From IMG/VR virus record IMGVR_UViG_3300003322_001065, positions 1 to 32,103 of that record: a stretch of DNA of 32,103 nucleotides; one strand, written 5' to 3'. Below the pieces are notes generated by a model. That model saw nothing but the letters and a program-made list of their open reading frames with translations, searched no databases and was not told where the DNA came from. A program made the translations under genes and the position numbers. Source of the stretch: a virus. Shown piece by piece: positions 16,538 to 24,178 of this stretch (positions are counted from its first letter, which is position 1; each line of letters opens with the position of its first letter).

Positions 16538-17656
16538 ATGAAGAAGCTCTTCGTCCTCCCGGTCGTTCTGCTCCTGGCGAGCGGAGCACTGGCCGCGCGC
16601 AACACCGCCGGCGTCTACTCGCTGCCTGCGGGAAACCCCGTGGTGAGCGGCACCACCATCACCAGTACCTGGGCCAACGGTACCCTGAGCGACATCAAGG
16701 GGGAGATCACCAACTCCCTCAGTCGTGACGGATATGGCGCCATGCGGGCCCCGCTGAAGGTGCCCTCGGGGAGCGCTCCGCAGCCCGCGCTCACCTTCAC
16801 GTCTGACGCGGCCAGCGGGCTCTACCTCAACGCGACCTCGGACGTGCGCATGTGCGCAGCTTCCACGGACATCATGAAGTGGAGCACAACCGAGGTGCGC
16901 TCCTACAAGAACTTCGTGTCCGAGGGCTCGGTGACGGCGGCAACGGGCCTCACCGTGACGGCCGGCGGGGCCACGGTGACTGCGGGAAACCTCGCGGTGA
17001 ACTCCGGCGCGGCCACGGTGTCCGGCTCCATCACCACCAGCGCGGGCGGCAACACCCTCATGCTGAAGCCGGGCTCGGCAGACCACACGTACCTGAGTTT
17101 CTACGCGCGGACGGCTTCGCCGAGCACCCGGAGCGGTTACATCGGCTTCGCCGGCCCGGCGGACACCTTCATCTCCATCGCCAATGAGGTGTCCGGCGGC
17201 GTGGTGAAGATGACGGGAGGCACCGCCGCCACGGGCGCAGCGCCCACCAACGTCCTCGAACTCACCAACGGCAACCTGAAACTCTCCGGTACGGCACCGA
17301 ACAGCAGCGTGGCGGTGAGCAACACTCTGACGCCAGCGAACATCGTTAAGGCCCACTGCTTGATCCTGGCGACATCAAGCAATGTGCAAACCGTCACCGA
17401 TGGCTTTAATGTCGCAAGCGTCACGGCCGTCTCCGGCGGGGCCTCGAAGTATCTGCGCGTTACGCTCGCAACAGCAATGGCAAACACCACATACACTGTG
17501 ATCGTATCCACTGACACGGCGGGGAGCGTGTATGTCGTTCCGCTGTCTCGCACTACGACGACGTTTGACATCACCTTGCGCGACACCAGTGGCGCCCAGG
17601 TGGATGTGACAACAACGTCGCACGAATACTATGTCATGGTGCTGGGGCGACAGTAG
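16538..17656 (+). CDS. fiber-like beta protein with an N-terminal signal peptide (372 aa)
   Basis: The chosen ATG follows AAAGGACACGCC and gives MKKLFVLPVVLLLASGALAA, a textbook signal peptide with an Ala-x-Ala-type cleavage site. The mature start (RNTAGVYSLPAGNPVVSGTT, then WANGTLSDIKGEITNSLSRD) is like the start of many phage tail fiber/spike proteins. Thr/Ser/Gly/Val-rich beta repeats follow (TAATGLTVTAGGATVTAGNL). The C-terminal domain has alternating polar and aliphatic residues. A receptor-binding or host-surface role is likely. The signal peptide is odd for a virion protein and suggests export. The end overlaps the convergent lipoprotein gene by 23 bp. Confidence 0.82.
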   Translation: MKKLFVLPVVLLLASGALAARNTAGVYSLPAGNPVVSGTTITSTWANGTLSDIKGEITNSLSRDGYGAMRAPLKVPSGSAPQPALTFTSDAASGLYLNATSDVRMCAASTDIMKWSTTEVRSYKNFVSEGSVTAATGLTVTAGGATVTAGNLAVNSGAATVSGSITTSAGGNTLMLKPGSADHTYLSFYARTASPSTRSGYIGFAGPADTFISIANEVSGGVVKMTGGTAATGAAPTNVLELTNGNLKLSGTAPNSSVAVSNTLTPANIVKAHCLILATSSNVQTVTDGFNVASVTAVSGGASKYLRVTLATAMANTTYTVIVSTDTAGSVYVVPLSRTTTTFDITLRDTSGAQVDVTTTSHEYYVMVLGRQ

Positions 17657-18047
17657 GAAACGCAGGGGGGAAGCATGCCGTGATCGAACCGTCGACAAAG
17701 GAAACCGCGTAAGGCCGTGTTCCTGCGGTCCCGCACGACGCCTGGCAGGTCTGCGTTGGCGATGCGGTGCCGCTGCACGGCACCACTGCGTAGACGAACG
17801 TTGTTGTATCCGTGGTCTCATCTCGCGACGTTGAACAAGGATTGCCAAAGGCGGCAAACGCGGCGGGGCTGGTGCGCGCGGTGCGGCCGCTCATCTCGCA
17901 CGCAACGCCAGGGGTGGGCCAGTCTGCCGATCCATGTCCAGTGGGCTGCGGAACCACGCCGCTCACTGGCCCGCACCCAGCACATACGCCGACGGCCAGG
18001 GCAACGAGCACCGACTCGACAAACACTCTACAAGGAAGGATAGTCAT
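17634..18047 (-). CDS. Cys-rich secreted protein or lipoprotein (137 aa)
   Basis: Read leftward, against the fiber-like gene. The ATG at 18047 has a strong ribosome site (GGAGGG about 8 nt upstream). The N-terminus (MTILPCRVFVESVLVALAVG) is a signal sequence followed by VCAGCGPV, an imperfect lipobox (CAGC). The mature part contains about six more cysteines in pairs (ACEMSG, NPCSTS, VPCSG, QTCQASC, ITACFPP), suggesting disulfides outside the cytoplasm. No family is recognised. Isolated opposite-strand genes of this kind in temperate phages are often expressed from the prophage and alter the envelope or block other phages (inference). Confidence 0.68.
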   Translation of the reverse strand: MTILPCRVFVESVLVALAVGVCAGCGPVSGVVPQPTGHGSADWPTPGVACEMSGRTARTSPAAFAAFGNPCSTSRDETTDTTTFVYAVVPCSGTASPTQTCQASCGTAGTRPYAVSFVDGSITACFPPAFPTVAPAP

Positions 18048-18231
18048 GGCGTTGGACCCTCCACGGGCCGTGTCCCGGGCGTCATGCCTGGGTTGCATTC
18101 GGAGCGGGGCGGGGGCGCTTCTTCTCAGGGACACTCGCCCTCACCCGTTCCGGGTGCGTGTCGCTGTCCTCGCATGGCCGCGCTACCTCCGTCAACTGGA
18201 TGCGGGGGCAATACTGCGCGAGACTCGCTGA
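18048..18231. other. divergent intergenic region
   Basis: The 184 bp between the leftward lipoprotein and the rightward membrane protein. It holds a dyad CACCCG-TTC-CGGGTG at 18142-18156. No convincing -35/-10 pair or gene is visible in either direction. Confidence 0.4.
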
Positions 18232-18654
18232 ATGGGTGACCACGTCCTTCAATGGCTCTTGGCGAACTGGTGGATCGGCGTTGCATGGGCCGTTCTGGCG
18301 GTCGTGCGGCGCATCCGGATCTCCATGCATCGCGCGCGCATTGCCCGGTGGATTCGGTGGTGGTGGCCTCACCTCTCGCTGGAGAAAAAGGAGAACATCC
18401 TCAGGGTCTGGGATGCTGTCGCAGAGGCTGAGGACGTCCGTCACAAGACCCCGTTCGGAGAGCAGGATCCTGATCGCGGCTTTGCAAACATCATGACCCA
18501 GGTCGCGGAAACAGACCATCGCTGGACCCTTGAGATGTTGCACAGGCTCGTGGCCGAACACGTCGTCGCCGCTGGACTCCATCGCAGCATGCCCCACCGA
18601 AACACGGACGGACGATGGGAGCGACACCTCTTGCCATGGAAGAGCAGCTGGTAG
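18232..18654 (+). CDS. Trp-rich membrane-associated protein (140 aa)
   Basis: The N-terminal third has a hydrophobic Trp-rich helix (LLANWWIGVAWAVLAVVRR) followed by a strongly basic amphipathic segment (IRISMHRARIARWIRWWWPH). The remainder is soluble and helical (LSLEKKENILRVWDAVAEAE; HRWTLEMLHRLVAEHVVAAG). Codon use is G/C-ending like the rest of the window, supporting a real gene, though the ribosome site is weak. I recognise no family. A single-pass membrane protein next to regulatory DNA could be a lysis or exclusion protein, but that is inference. Confidence 0.6.
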   Translation: MGDHVLQWLLANWWIGVAWAVLAVVRRIRISMHRARIARWIRWWWPHLSLEKKENILRVWDAVAEAEDVRHKTPFGEQDPDRGFANIMTQVAETDHRWTLEMLHRLVAEHVVAAGLHRSMPHRNTDGRWERHLLPWKSSW

Positions 18655-18695
18655 CACTCCGTTGATGACACAGCGCCATCTCTCTAAGTGGCGCC

Positions 18696-18726
18696 CAACC
18701 AAAACATTTTCACACAAACGCCTACC
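18696..18726. repeat. left arm of 27-bp perfect inverted repeat
   Basis: Positions 18696-18722 are the exact reverse complement of 19116-19142; extension to 18726/19112 adds one mismatch and three matches. The core is AT-rich (AAAACATTTTCACACAAACG), in contrast to its surroundings. The arms enclose the 82-codon gene and its promoter. No target-site duplication is seen outside the arms, so paired operators are more likely than a transposon. Confidence 0.9.
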
Positions 18727-18752
18727 ACCCATAGGAAATAAACACGCATCTA

Positions 18753-18781
18753 TTGACATGGGAAATACTAGCGCGTATATC
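18753..18781 (+). promoter_or_regulatory. strong sigma70-type promoter
   Basis: A perfect -35 TTGACA (18753-18758), a 17-bp spacer and -10 TATATC (18776-18781) lie in an AT-rich stretch. Transcription would start near 18788 and reach the ATG at 18817 after a 29-nt leader with GAGGAGG at 18804-18810. It is the best consensus promoter in the window. Confidence 0.85.
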
Positions 18782-18816
18782 GACATCATCAACGCGCGGC
18801 ACCGAGGAGGCGCACC

Positions 18817-19065
18817 ATGGTCGAGATGCTCAAGGAGATCTGCAGCGAGAACGCGGTGCTGGTGGCCCAGGCCTATGCCTTCTTCGCGGAGGAGATGAGT
18901 CTAGAGGCCTTCAAGGCCGAGCTGAAGAAGGCTTGGCGGGCCGGCGCGGTGAGCCTCTCCCGGTGCGACATGCCGGAGATCTTCAGCGCCGCCCAGGTGG
19001 CCGCCAGCGAGATTCGGCACGGGGTGGCCCGGCTCGACATGGTGCAGGCGAGGGCCTGGAAGTAG
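18817..19065 (+). CDS. unknown small helical protein (82 aa) in the inverted-repeat module
   Basis: A well-expressed-looking gene with strong promoter and ribosome site (GAGGAGG six bases before ATG). The product is helical and mildly acidic (MLKEICSENAVLVAQAYAFF; EEMSLEAFKAELKKAWRAGA), with a C-terminal SRCDMPEIFSAAQVAASEIR. The last part could act as a small helix-turn-helix, but the match is weak. No family is recognised. It is enclosed by the two 27-bp arms and followed by an RHH regulator, suggesting a regulator or antirepressor expressed from the prophage. Confidence 0.75.
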   Translation: MVEMLKEICSENAVLVAQAYAFFAEEMSLEAFKAELKKAWRAGAVSLSRCDMPEIFSAAQVAASEIRHGVARLDMVQARAWK

Positions 19066-19111
19066 GCCTCGGCGTGGCGGGGCGGGGAGCGCCAACACCC
19101 TTCCCGCCAAA

Positions 19112-19142
19112 GGTGGGCGTTTGTGTGAAAATGTTTTGGTTG
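19112..19142. repeat. right arm of 27-bp perfect inverted repeat
   Basis: Reverse complement of the arm at 18696-18726, identical over 27 bp (19116-19142). It ends 11 bp before the ATG of the RHH gene, exactly where an autoregulatory operator would be. The AT-rich core TTTGTGTGAAAATGTTTTGG stands out from the GC-rich surroundings. Confidence 0.9.
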
Positions 19143-19153
19143 AGAGGTTTTGC

Positions 19154-19351
19154 ATGCCGCGTCACAGGAAAGAGGACACGCCATTGGAGAAGCGACGAAT
19201 CCCCAAGGGCGAGGCCGTAGGGCGCCTGCCCAACGGAGTGCACACCGCGCAGAGCCTGTCGGACCTCGAGGCACTGAAGGCTCGCTGGCGGCTCTCGGAC
19301 ACGGCCGTCATCCATCGGGCTCTCCGGCTCGCCGTGGAGCGTGGGGACTGA
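19154..19351 (+). CDS. ribbon-helix-helix-type small DNA-binding protein (65 aa)
   Basis: The ATG at 19154 follows GAGAGG with normal spacing. The N-terminal half is basic (PRHRKEDTPLEKRRIPKGEA). The second half has a beta-like HTAQSL then two helices, DLEALKARWRLSDTAVIHRA and LRLAVERG, the pattern of CopG/Arc-like RHH regulators. It would act as a dimer on DNA. The inverted-repeat arm directly upstream is the obvious candidate operator and the distant arm a second one. It is followed by terminators. Confidence 0.72.
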   Translation: MPRHRKEDTPLEKRRIPKGEAVGRLPNGVHTAQSLSDLEALKARWRLSDTAVIHRALRLAVERGD

Positions 19352-19380
19352 AAAACGAAAGGCCCGGCCGAAGCCGAGCC
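19352..19380 (-). terminator. rho-independent terminator of the long leftward operon
   Basis: Read on the minus strand: stem GGCTCGG / CCGGGCC (19380-19374 with 19367-19361, one mismatch), loop CTTCGG, then the T-rich tail TTTCGTTTTT. It lies 52 bp past the stop of the last leftward gene (19433). Confidence 0.8.
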
Positions 19381-19387
19381 CTTCGGA

Positions 19388-19425
19388 GCCCCTGCCGGGG
19401 AGGGGTGGCGGCAGGGAGGGGCTCT
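19388..19425 (+). terminator. rightward GC hairpin after the RHH gene
   Basis: GCCCC-TGCCG (19388-19397) pairs with CGGCA (19409-19413) and GGGGC (19418-19422) with a four-base bulge, followed by TCTAT. It is a weaker terminator for the rightward module, back-to-back with the leftward one. Confidence 0.5.
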
Positions 19426-19432
19426 ATACAGT

Positions 19433-20278
19433 TCACAGCCCAGCGGACCACCGCCAGTCAAACGTCTCCCACTTGAGGACAACCCCGTTGTAGGCGTCCA
19501 TGACGCGAGAGGAAAACGCGCCGCGCACACCGCAGGCATCATCGTTCGACTTCTTGGCGACCTCCACGCTGCGGTCAAACGCCTTGCGCGCGTACTCGGC
19601 CTTGGCGCGTTGCTCCTTGGATGCGTGCTTGATGGCAGACTCAAAGCGGGCACGGTCCTTGACGGCGCAGATGCTGTGGAGCGCTGTCACGAGGCAACGG
19701 CGCTCCGATGGCCGCCAACTCGTGAAGACGTCTGCGTTGTAGAGCGTGGTGAGCCCTGTGTCTGCGATGTATGCGCACGCACGGGTGTTCTCGATGTAGA
19801 GCAGGAACGCCTGCTTGTCGTCCTCGCTCATGTCATCGCTAATGTCCCAGCTCGTGAGAAGGTCCACGCCAATGACGCTTGGCCAGCGATCCCGCCACCC
19901 TGGGGGACCATCGGACGTCCCTGGGCCCAGCCAGGGATTCCTCACAGCGTAGAGTCCCGGCTCCTTGGACGGAGGCAAGACGCGCTTGTGGGGTGAGCGA
20001 GGGGTGGCGTCCTGGGGCTGTCCCCAATACTCAGGCAGACCCGCGCCCTGGGGTGTGTATGTCGTCCGTGGCTCGACGATGGGCGCTCGCATCGGAGCCC
20101 CATCCTGGAACTGACGCTGCGCCGCGGGAGCGCTGGCGCACGCGCTGAGGAGAACCGCAAGCAGGAGGGCAATTGGGCGGTACATCGCATCTCTCTGTTG
20201 GGCTGCTTCCCGAGCACGCGCCTCCGCGTATTGGCGGGACTGTTCCTGCTCCTCGGGGGTGGTGTCCGTGTCAACCAT
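19433..20278 (-). CDS. membrane/lipoprotein with two possible starts (281 or 250 aa)
   Basis: Last gene of the leftward operon. The ATG at 20278 has the better ribosome site (GGAGGACTC) and overlaps the upstream stop by 8 bp, giving a 31-residue charged N-terminus before a hydrophobic segment. An internal ATG at 20185 would give MYRPIALLLAVLLSACASAP, a perfect lipoprotein signal with lipobox LSAC. Both forms may be made. The soluble part has four spaced cysteines (TRACAYI, ERRCLV, HSICAVK, DDACGVR) and Trp-rich ends. No known enzyme motif. It may be an envelope protein. Confidence 0.75.
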   Translation of the reverse strand: MVDTDTTPEEQEQSRQYAEARAREAAQQRDAMYRPIALLLAVLLSACASAPAAQRQFQDGAPMRAPIVEPRTTYTPQGAGLPEYWGQPQDATPRSPHKRVLPPSKEPGLYAVRNPWLGPGTSDGPPGWRDRWPSVIGVDLLTSWDISDDMSEDDKQAFLLYIENTRACAYIADTGLTTLYNADVFTSWRPSERRCLVTALHSICAVKDRARFESAIKHASKEQRAKAEYARKAFDRSVEVAKKSNDDACGVRGAFSSRVMDAYNGVVLKWETFDWRWSAGL

Positions 20279-20420
20279 GAGTCCTCCATGCAAGTGCTGC
20301 GAGTAGGGCTACGAGAAGCCACGCCGCCACCGCCCACGGCCTCAACCTGAAGATAGGCTTTGCGGGTTCCGGCTGAAGGGTGCGCGCGAGGGCGGCCTTT
20401 CCTCGGTACGTGGGGCTCAT
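20271..20420 (-). CDS. small membrane protein (49 aa)
   Basis: A basic N-terminus (SPTYRGKAALARTLQPEPAK) precedes one strongly hydrophobic helix (WAVAAWLLVALLAALAW, about 29-45) and a short tail. Its start overlaps the preceding stop as ATGA, and its stop overlaps the next gene's start by 8 bp. It could be a pinholin-like or regulatory membrane peptide. No family can be assigned from so short a sequence. Confidence 0.65.
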   Translation of the reverse strand: MSPTYRGKAALARTLQPEPAKPIFRLRPWAVAAWLLVALLAALAWRTHG

Positions 20421-20731
20421 GTGTTCCACCACCACCAGAGGCGCCCACAGAGGCGCGGCCACGCCTCGTACCGCACCCACTCCCATGGCCAGAGTTCCTC
20501 GGCCCATTCGTACGAACCGAGGCCGAATTGGCAGGACGTCAGAACATAGTTGGAGCCGTGGTAGCAGTCGGGGTGCGAGGACTGCTGGCCGCTCCCCCAG
20601 GCCTCGCACGCGCTGCGATGGTTCTCCAATTCCTCGGGCGTCGAGTCGCTGTCCGGGGAGAAGAGGCGTGGATCTCCGCCGGGAAAGAAGCCGTACCCAT
20701 GCCCTTTCACCGTGAGTTTGAAGAGGCTCAC
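20417..20731 (-). CDS. unknown Trp/Cys-containing phage protein (104 aa)
   Basis: Begins at a GTG overlapping the previous stop (GTGA). The N-terminal part, FKLTVKGHGYGFFPGGDPRL followed by FSPDSDSTPEELENHRSACE, looks like a conserved small phage protein, while the C-terminus is unusual: EWAEELWPWEWVRYEAWPRL and a run of four Trp. Cysteines at SACEAW, HPDCYHG, TSCQFG and RLCGRL might form a metal site. Function unknown. Membership of an overlapping operon supports its reality. Confidence 0.68.
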   Translation of the reverse strand: MSLFKLTVKGHGYGFFPGGDPRLFSPDSDSTPEELENHRSACEAWGSGQQSSHPDCYHGSNYVLTSCQFGLGSYEWAEELWPWEWVRYEAWPRLCGRLWWWWNT

Positions 20732-21306
20732 AGCGCCACCCCCAGGAGATCGCCCCACAGGGCGTAGGAGGCCTCGCCGGTGAGGATGGCTTTCCCCATC
20801 TTCGCAGCCTCGGCAGCGAGCCATGCCTCGCGGGCGCGCCGCGGAGCCATCTGCAACCGCTCCTTGTCCTCCTCGGAGAGGACGGGCGGTGCCGATCGGC
20901 CTTCCTTGGGCTGGCCGCGCGTCTGCTCAGTGCGCCACGCCTTGTAGTGTTTGAAGTCCAGGAAGTTGCGCTGCTGCCCGCGCTCCGGTTGCTCCACCAT
21001 GGCACCGCAACCACACACGCAGGCGATGTCCGGGCGGCGGGGCTGTTTGTTCGGACAGTCGCGGCGCTGGTGGCCCGCCATCGTGTCGACAAGAACCCGC
21101 TCCTTGCAGTGGCGACAACGAGCCATCCGCTTGCGCGGAGAAGAGACGGGCAGCCCCACGGAAGGGGGGCAGGGCTGCTCGGCCCCTAAAACCTGGGCCG
21201 CCACCGTGGTTTCGGAGTGTTCTCCTTTTGGGTGGGTGCTCACGGCGGCGCTACCCACTTCCCCTTCCACCGACTGGGCCTGTCCCAGCAAAGCATCACT
21301 GCTCAT
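20728..21306 (-). CDS. zinc-finger protein (192 aa)
   Basis: After a Ser/Pro-rich N-terminus (about 1-58) come two metal-binding candidates: CRHCKERVLVDTMAGHQRRD followed by a Cys, and CVCGCGAMVEQPERGQQRNF. The second resembles the short Cys motif plus basic patch seen in phage or restriction-associated nucleic-acid binding proteins. A helical C-terminus follows (EDKERLQMAPRRAREAWLAA). The ATG overlaps the previous gene by 11 bp; an internal ATG (MARCRHC) is a less favoured alternative. Probably binds DNA or RNA. Confidence 0.72.
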   Translation of the reverse strand: MSSDALLGQAQSVEGEVGSAAVSTHPKGEHSETTVAAQVLGAEQPCPPSVGLPVSSPRKRMARCRHCKERVLVDTMAGHQRRDCPNKQPRRPDIACVCGCGAMVEQPERGQQRNFLDFKHYKAWRTEQTRGQPKEGRSAPPVLSEEDKERLQMAPRRAREAWLAAEAAKMGKAILTGEASYALWGDLLGVAL

Positions 21307-21466
21307 CGGTCACCTCGGCCAGCAGGCCTTCCACCATGAGCGCGAACCCCTGCAGCACCTGGCTCGGCACTGTGCCGCCATCCAGAATCTGCGGGACGGC
21401 TGCGGCGAGCTCGCGTGCCTTGCGCACGCGCTCCTCACGCTTCTTCTGTGTCTCGCTCAGTTCCAC
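21296..21466 (-). CDS. small helical protein (56 aa)
   Basis: Starts at GTG 21466 with AGAGGTG in Shine-Dalgarno position. The product has a basic helix (ELSETQKKREERVRKARELA) and a second acidic, hydrophobic helix (QVLQGFALMVEGLLAEVTDE), separated by a GGTVP turn. This resembles a small helical hairpin. No family recognised. It overlaps both neighbours by about 10 bp. Confidence 0.6.
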   Translation of the reverse strand: MELSETQKKREERVRKARELAAAVPQILDGGTVPSQVLQGFALMVEGLLAEVTDEQ

Positions 21467-21594
21467 AGTCGCACCTCTTTCAGGATGATTGCTCTGCATG
21501 CCGGGCAATCGCTGCGAAGCGTCCATGCCCAGGCGTGGTTGTGATTGCCTTGGCTCCAGCGAGCCCAACGCGCGTCGAGTTCAAAGCGCGTCAT
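21457..21594 (-). CDS. tiny CxxC protein (45 aa)
   Basis: ATG 21594 follows GAGGCGAGTC and overlaps the previous stop as ATGA. The peptide is Trp-rich (TRFELDARWARWSQGNHNHA) and has CPAC near the C-terminus, reminiscent of half a zinc ribbon (one CxxC plus histidines). Short, but the coupling on both sides makes it a plausible gene. Confidence 0.55.
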   Translation of the reverse strand: MTRFELDARWARWSQGNHNHAWAWTLRSDCPACRAIILKEVRLWN

Positions 21595-21698
21595 GACTCG
21601 CCTCGGCGAGACGCCATGATGCGGGCGGCCTCTACCCACCCGACGCTGAGCACGAGCATGGCGAGCCTGAAAGCCTCCTGTTTCTGCTTGGTGGTCAT
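21591..21698 (-). CDS. tiny helical protein (35 aa)
   Basis: ATG at 21698 overlaps the DpdA-like stop as ATGA and its own stop overlaps the next ATG the same way. The peptide is one amphipathic helix (KQKQEAFRLAMLVLSVGWVE) plus a basic end (MASRRGES). It is supported mainly by the unbroken chain of overlapping starts and stops. Confidence 0.5.
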   Translation of the reverse strand: MTTKQKQEAFRLAMLVLSVGWVEAARIMASRRGES

Positions 21699-22726
21699 GC
21701 AGCCCCCTGGAAGAGGGGGAGTTGCATAGGCCCGCGACGGGCAATGGGCTGTCTCCCCAACGCCTGACGAATAATCGCCAACTGCTCCTCGTACCAGCGA
21801 CGCGCGAGTCGTGGACAGTTCGCGCAGTTGCCGTACTCGACGCGACCGAGCCGCTTCCTGAACATCGGCTCGCCGTGCTGACAGCCGGGCACGATGATGT
21901 GCTCGTACTCAGCGCCGTAACTCCATGCGTGCGAATCCGCCCATCTCACGTAGCGGGCACACCGTCGCAACCCATCGCTCTTCATTCCCAGCATCCACAG
22001 GTTGCGCAGTCCCTTGCCGTGGAGCTCACGAGCGAGCCCTTCCACCATGGCGGTGTCGTGCCGCCTGCAGGTGCTGCCAACCCCGACAATTGGAAGTTCC
22101 TCCAACCTCACGCCTTCAGAGCGGTACATGTCCCAGCACCGCAAGTAGTCGTCGTGCTCCCATCCCTGCAACACGGGGAACCACGGCACATCCGGAGCGA
22201 GGCGCATCAGGTCGAGATAGGATTGAACTGTCCGGCGCTGGTGCTCCTCCACGGGGAGCCCTGTCCCGTGGAAGACAACCTCGAATCGGCCGGCCCCTAG
22301 GGCCTCAGCTGCGCGAACCGTTTCGGCCAGCGCCGGACCAGCCTCGCGCGCCCACTCAAGCCATGCTCGCGGCTCCGGCCCACGGCGACGGCGCCCCGGT
22401 TTAAGCGGACGAACCAACCCATGAATCACTTGCGGCTCGCACATCCAATCCTTGATGGCGAATGCCTTCACGCGTCCCAGTTGTGTGCAGATGCGGCGCA
22501 CCTCTGGGACGAATGTCTCGTTCGGGTAAGGGTCGTGCGGCCCGTGAAGTTGCTTCTGCGTGAAGTTGCCGGAGTCGCCACGGATATCGTACTCGGCGGG
22601 CCCCAACTCCTTCACCTGCACCAGCGTGTTGAAGGAGTAGAACAGCGGCGTCTCGGGTGCGAAGAGACCTGGGCGCTTAAGCCACGCGGGAGCGCTGAGC
22701 CCGAGGCTGAACGTGAGATCGTTCAT
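21695..22726 (-). CDS. dpdA: DpdA-like 7-deazaguanine DNA transglycosylase
   Basis: A 343-aa tRNA-guanine transglycosylase-like enzyme of the phage DpdA type, which swaps guanine in DNA for a 7-deazaguanine base. Landmarks: GDSGNF at 50-55, matching the DSGGF motif of TGT enzymes with Asp51 as the catalytic/substrate Asp; DWMCEP at 93-98; VLQGW at 185-189; VGVGSTCRR at 214-222; and ADSHAWS at 263-269. Candidate zinc ligands are Cys282, His284, Cys301 and Cys304. The residue-level combination fits DNA-acting homologues better than tRNA TGT. No preQ0 synthesis genes are present, so the precursor would come from the host. The modification would protect against restriction. Confidence 0.82.
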   Translation of the reverse strand: MNDLTFSLGLSAPAWLKRPGLFAPETPLFYSFNTLVQVKELGPAEYDIRGDSGNFTQKQLHGPHDPYPNETFVPEVRRICTQLGRVKAFAIKDWMCEPQVIHGLVRPLKPGRRRRGPEPRAWLEWAREAGPALAETVRAAEALGAGRFEVVFHGTGLPVEEHQRRTVQSYLDLMRLAPDVPWFPVLQGWEHDDYLRCWDMYRSEGVRLEELPIVGVGSTCRRHDTAMVEGLARELHGKGLRNLWMLGMKSDGLRRCARYVRWADSHAWSYGAEYEHIIVPGCQHGEPMFRKRLGRVEYGNCANCPRLARRWYEEQLAIIRQALGRQPIARRGPMQLPLFQGAA

Positions 22727-23109
22727 GCGTTCCTCACGATTCGCTTGAACTCGTCGCGCTCGCGCTCAGCCTTAACCAGCCGCTGCTCAATAGTGCTCGG
22801 CGGCGCCGTCACGATGGCAATCGCCTCCTCGGGCGTGTGCACCACCGCCACCGGCCCGCCGCGCCACCGCTCGGCCCACTCACGCTGCCCCTCGGATAGC
22901 TGGGTTGTGCGGCGATACGTGCGTCCGTTTCGCTTGTCGAGCGTCTCTGCGCCAGCCGTCTTCACCTCGAGGAGGAACGTCTGCCCCCGGTAGCCCACGA
23001 GAAGATCAGGCACGTCCTTCCCGTGGAGCGCCTGCACCGTCGCCCCGATGGCGCGCAGAGCCGTCACTACCGGCTTGTGCGCCGTGTCCTTGTGGTAGGC
23101 CCACCTCAT
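22723..23109 (-). CDS. PD-(D/E)XK nuclease, VRR-NUC or resolvase-like (128 aa)
   Basis: The core VPDLLVGYRGQTFLLEVK (33-50) carries the nuclease signature with Asp35, Glu48 and Lys50 after an N-terminal helix. A C-terminal WAERWRGGPVAVVHTPEEA closes the fold. Small proteins of this size are found in phage replication modules as VRR-NUC/Holliday-junction-like nucleases. Overlaps both neighbours as ATGA. The substrate is not deducible; branched DNA processing during replication is likely. Confidence 0.78.
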   Translation of the reverse strand: MRWAYHKDTAHKPVVTALRAIGATVQALHGKDVPDLLVGYRGQTFLLEVKTAGAETLDKRNGRTYRRTTQLSEGQREWAERWRGGPVAVVHTPEEAIAIVTAPPSTIEQRLVKAERERDEFKRIVRNA

Positions 23110-23263
23110 GACACGCGCCTCACGTGCCAGTGGGGGCGGCGAGAAGCCTCACGGACCTCGTGGCGGCTCACCGCCGAGGGAAAGCAGAGCACGCACCAGA
23201 ACTGGCCCTCCCAGGACTTGCACGGCCGGAACTCCTTGCAGCCATCGCACAACACGTCACGGT

Positions 23264-23267
<4 letters not shown>
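23106..23267 (-). CDS. zinc-ribbon protein (53 aa)
   Basis: ATG 23267 overlaps the replication gene's stop (ATGA). Four cysteines in two pairs plus one extra (LCDGCKEFRPC then WCVLCF) make a rubredoxin-like zinc ribbon, followed by a basic, His-rich tail (REASRRPHWHVRRV). Probably binds nucleic acid or a partner protein. Sits between the initiator-like and nuclease genes. Confidence 0.7.

Positions 23268-24177
<910 letters not shown>

Positions 24178-24178
<1 letters not shown>

Noticed and set aside
18082-18792. 236-codon leftward reading frame over the Trp-rich gene
   Set aside because: It crosses the strong rightward promoter and the inverted-repeat arm, and the plus-strand reading has better codon use and a clear membrane-protein layout.
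18696-19142. Insertion sequence or MITE bounded by the 27-bp inverted repeats
   Set aside because: No transposase and no target duplication next to the arms. The right arm sits in operator position before the RHH gene, so a regulatory reading is preferred.
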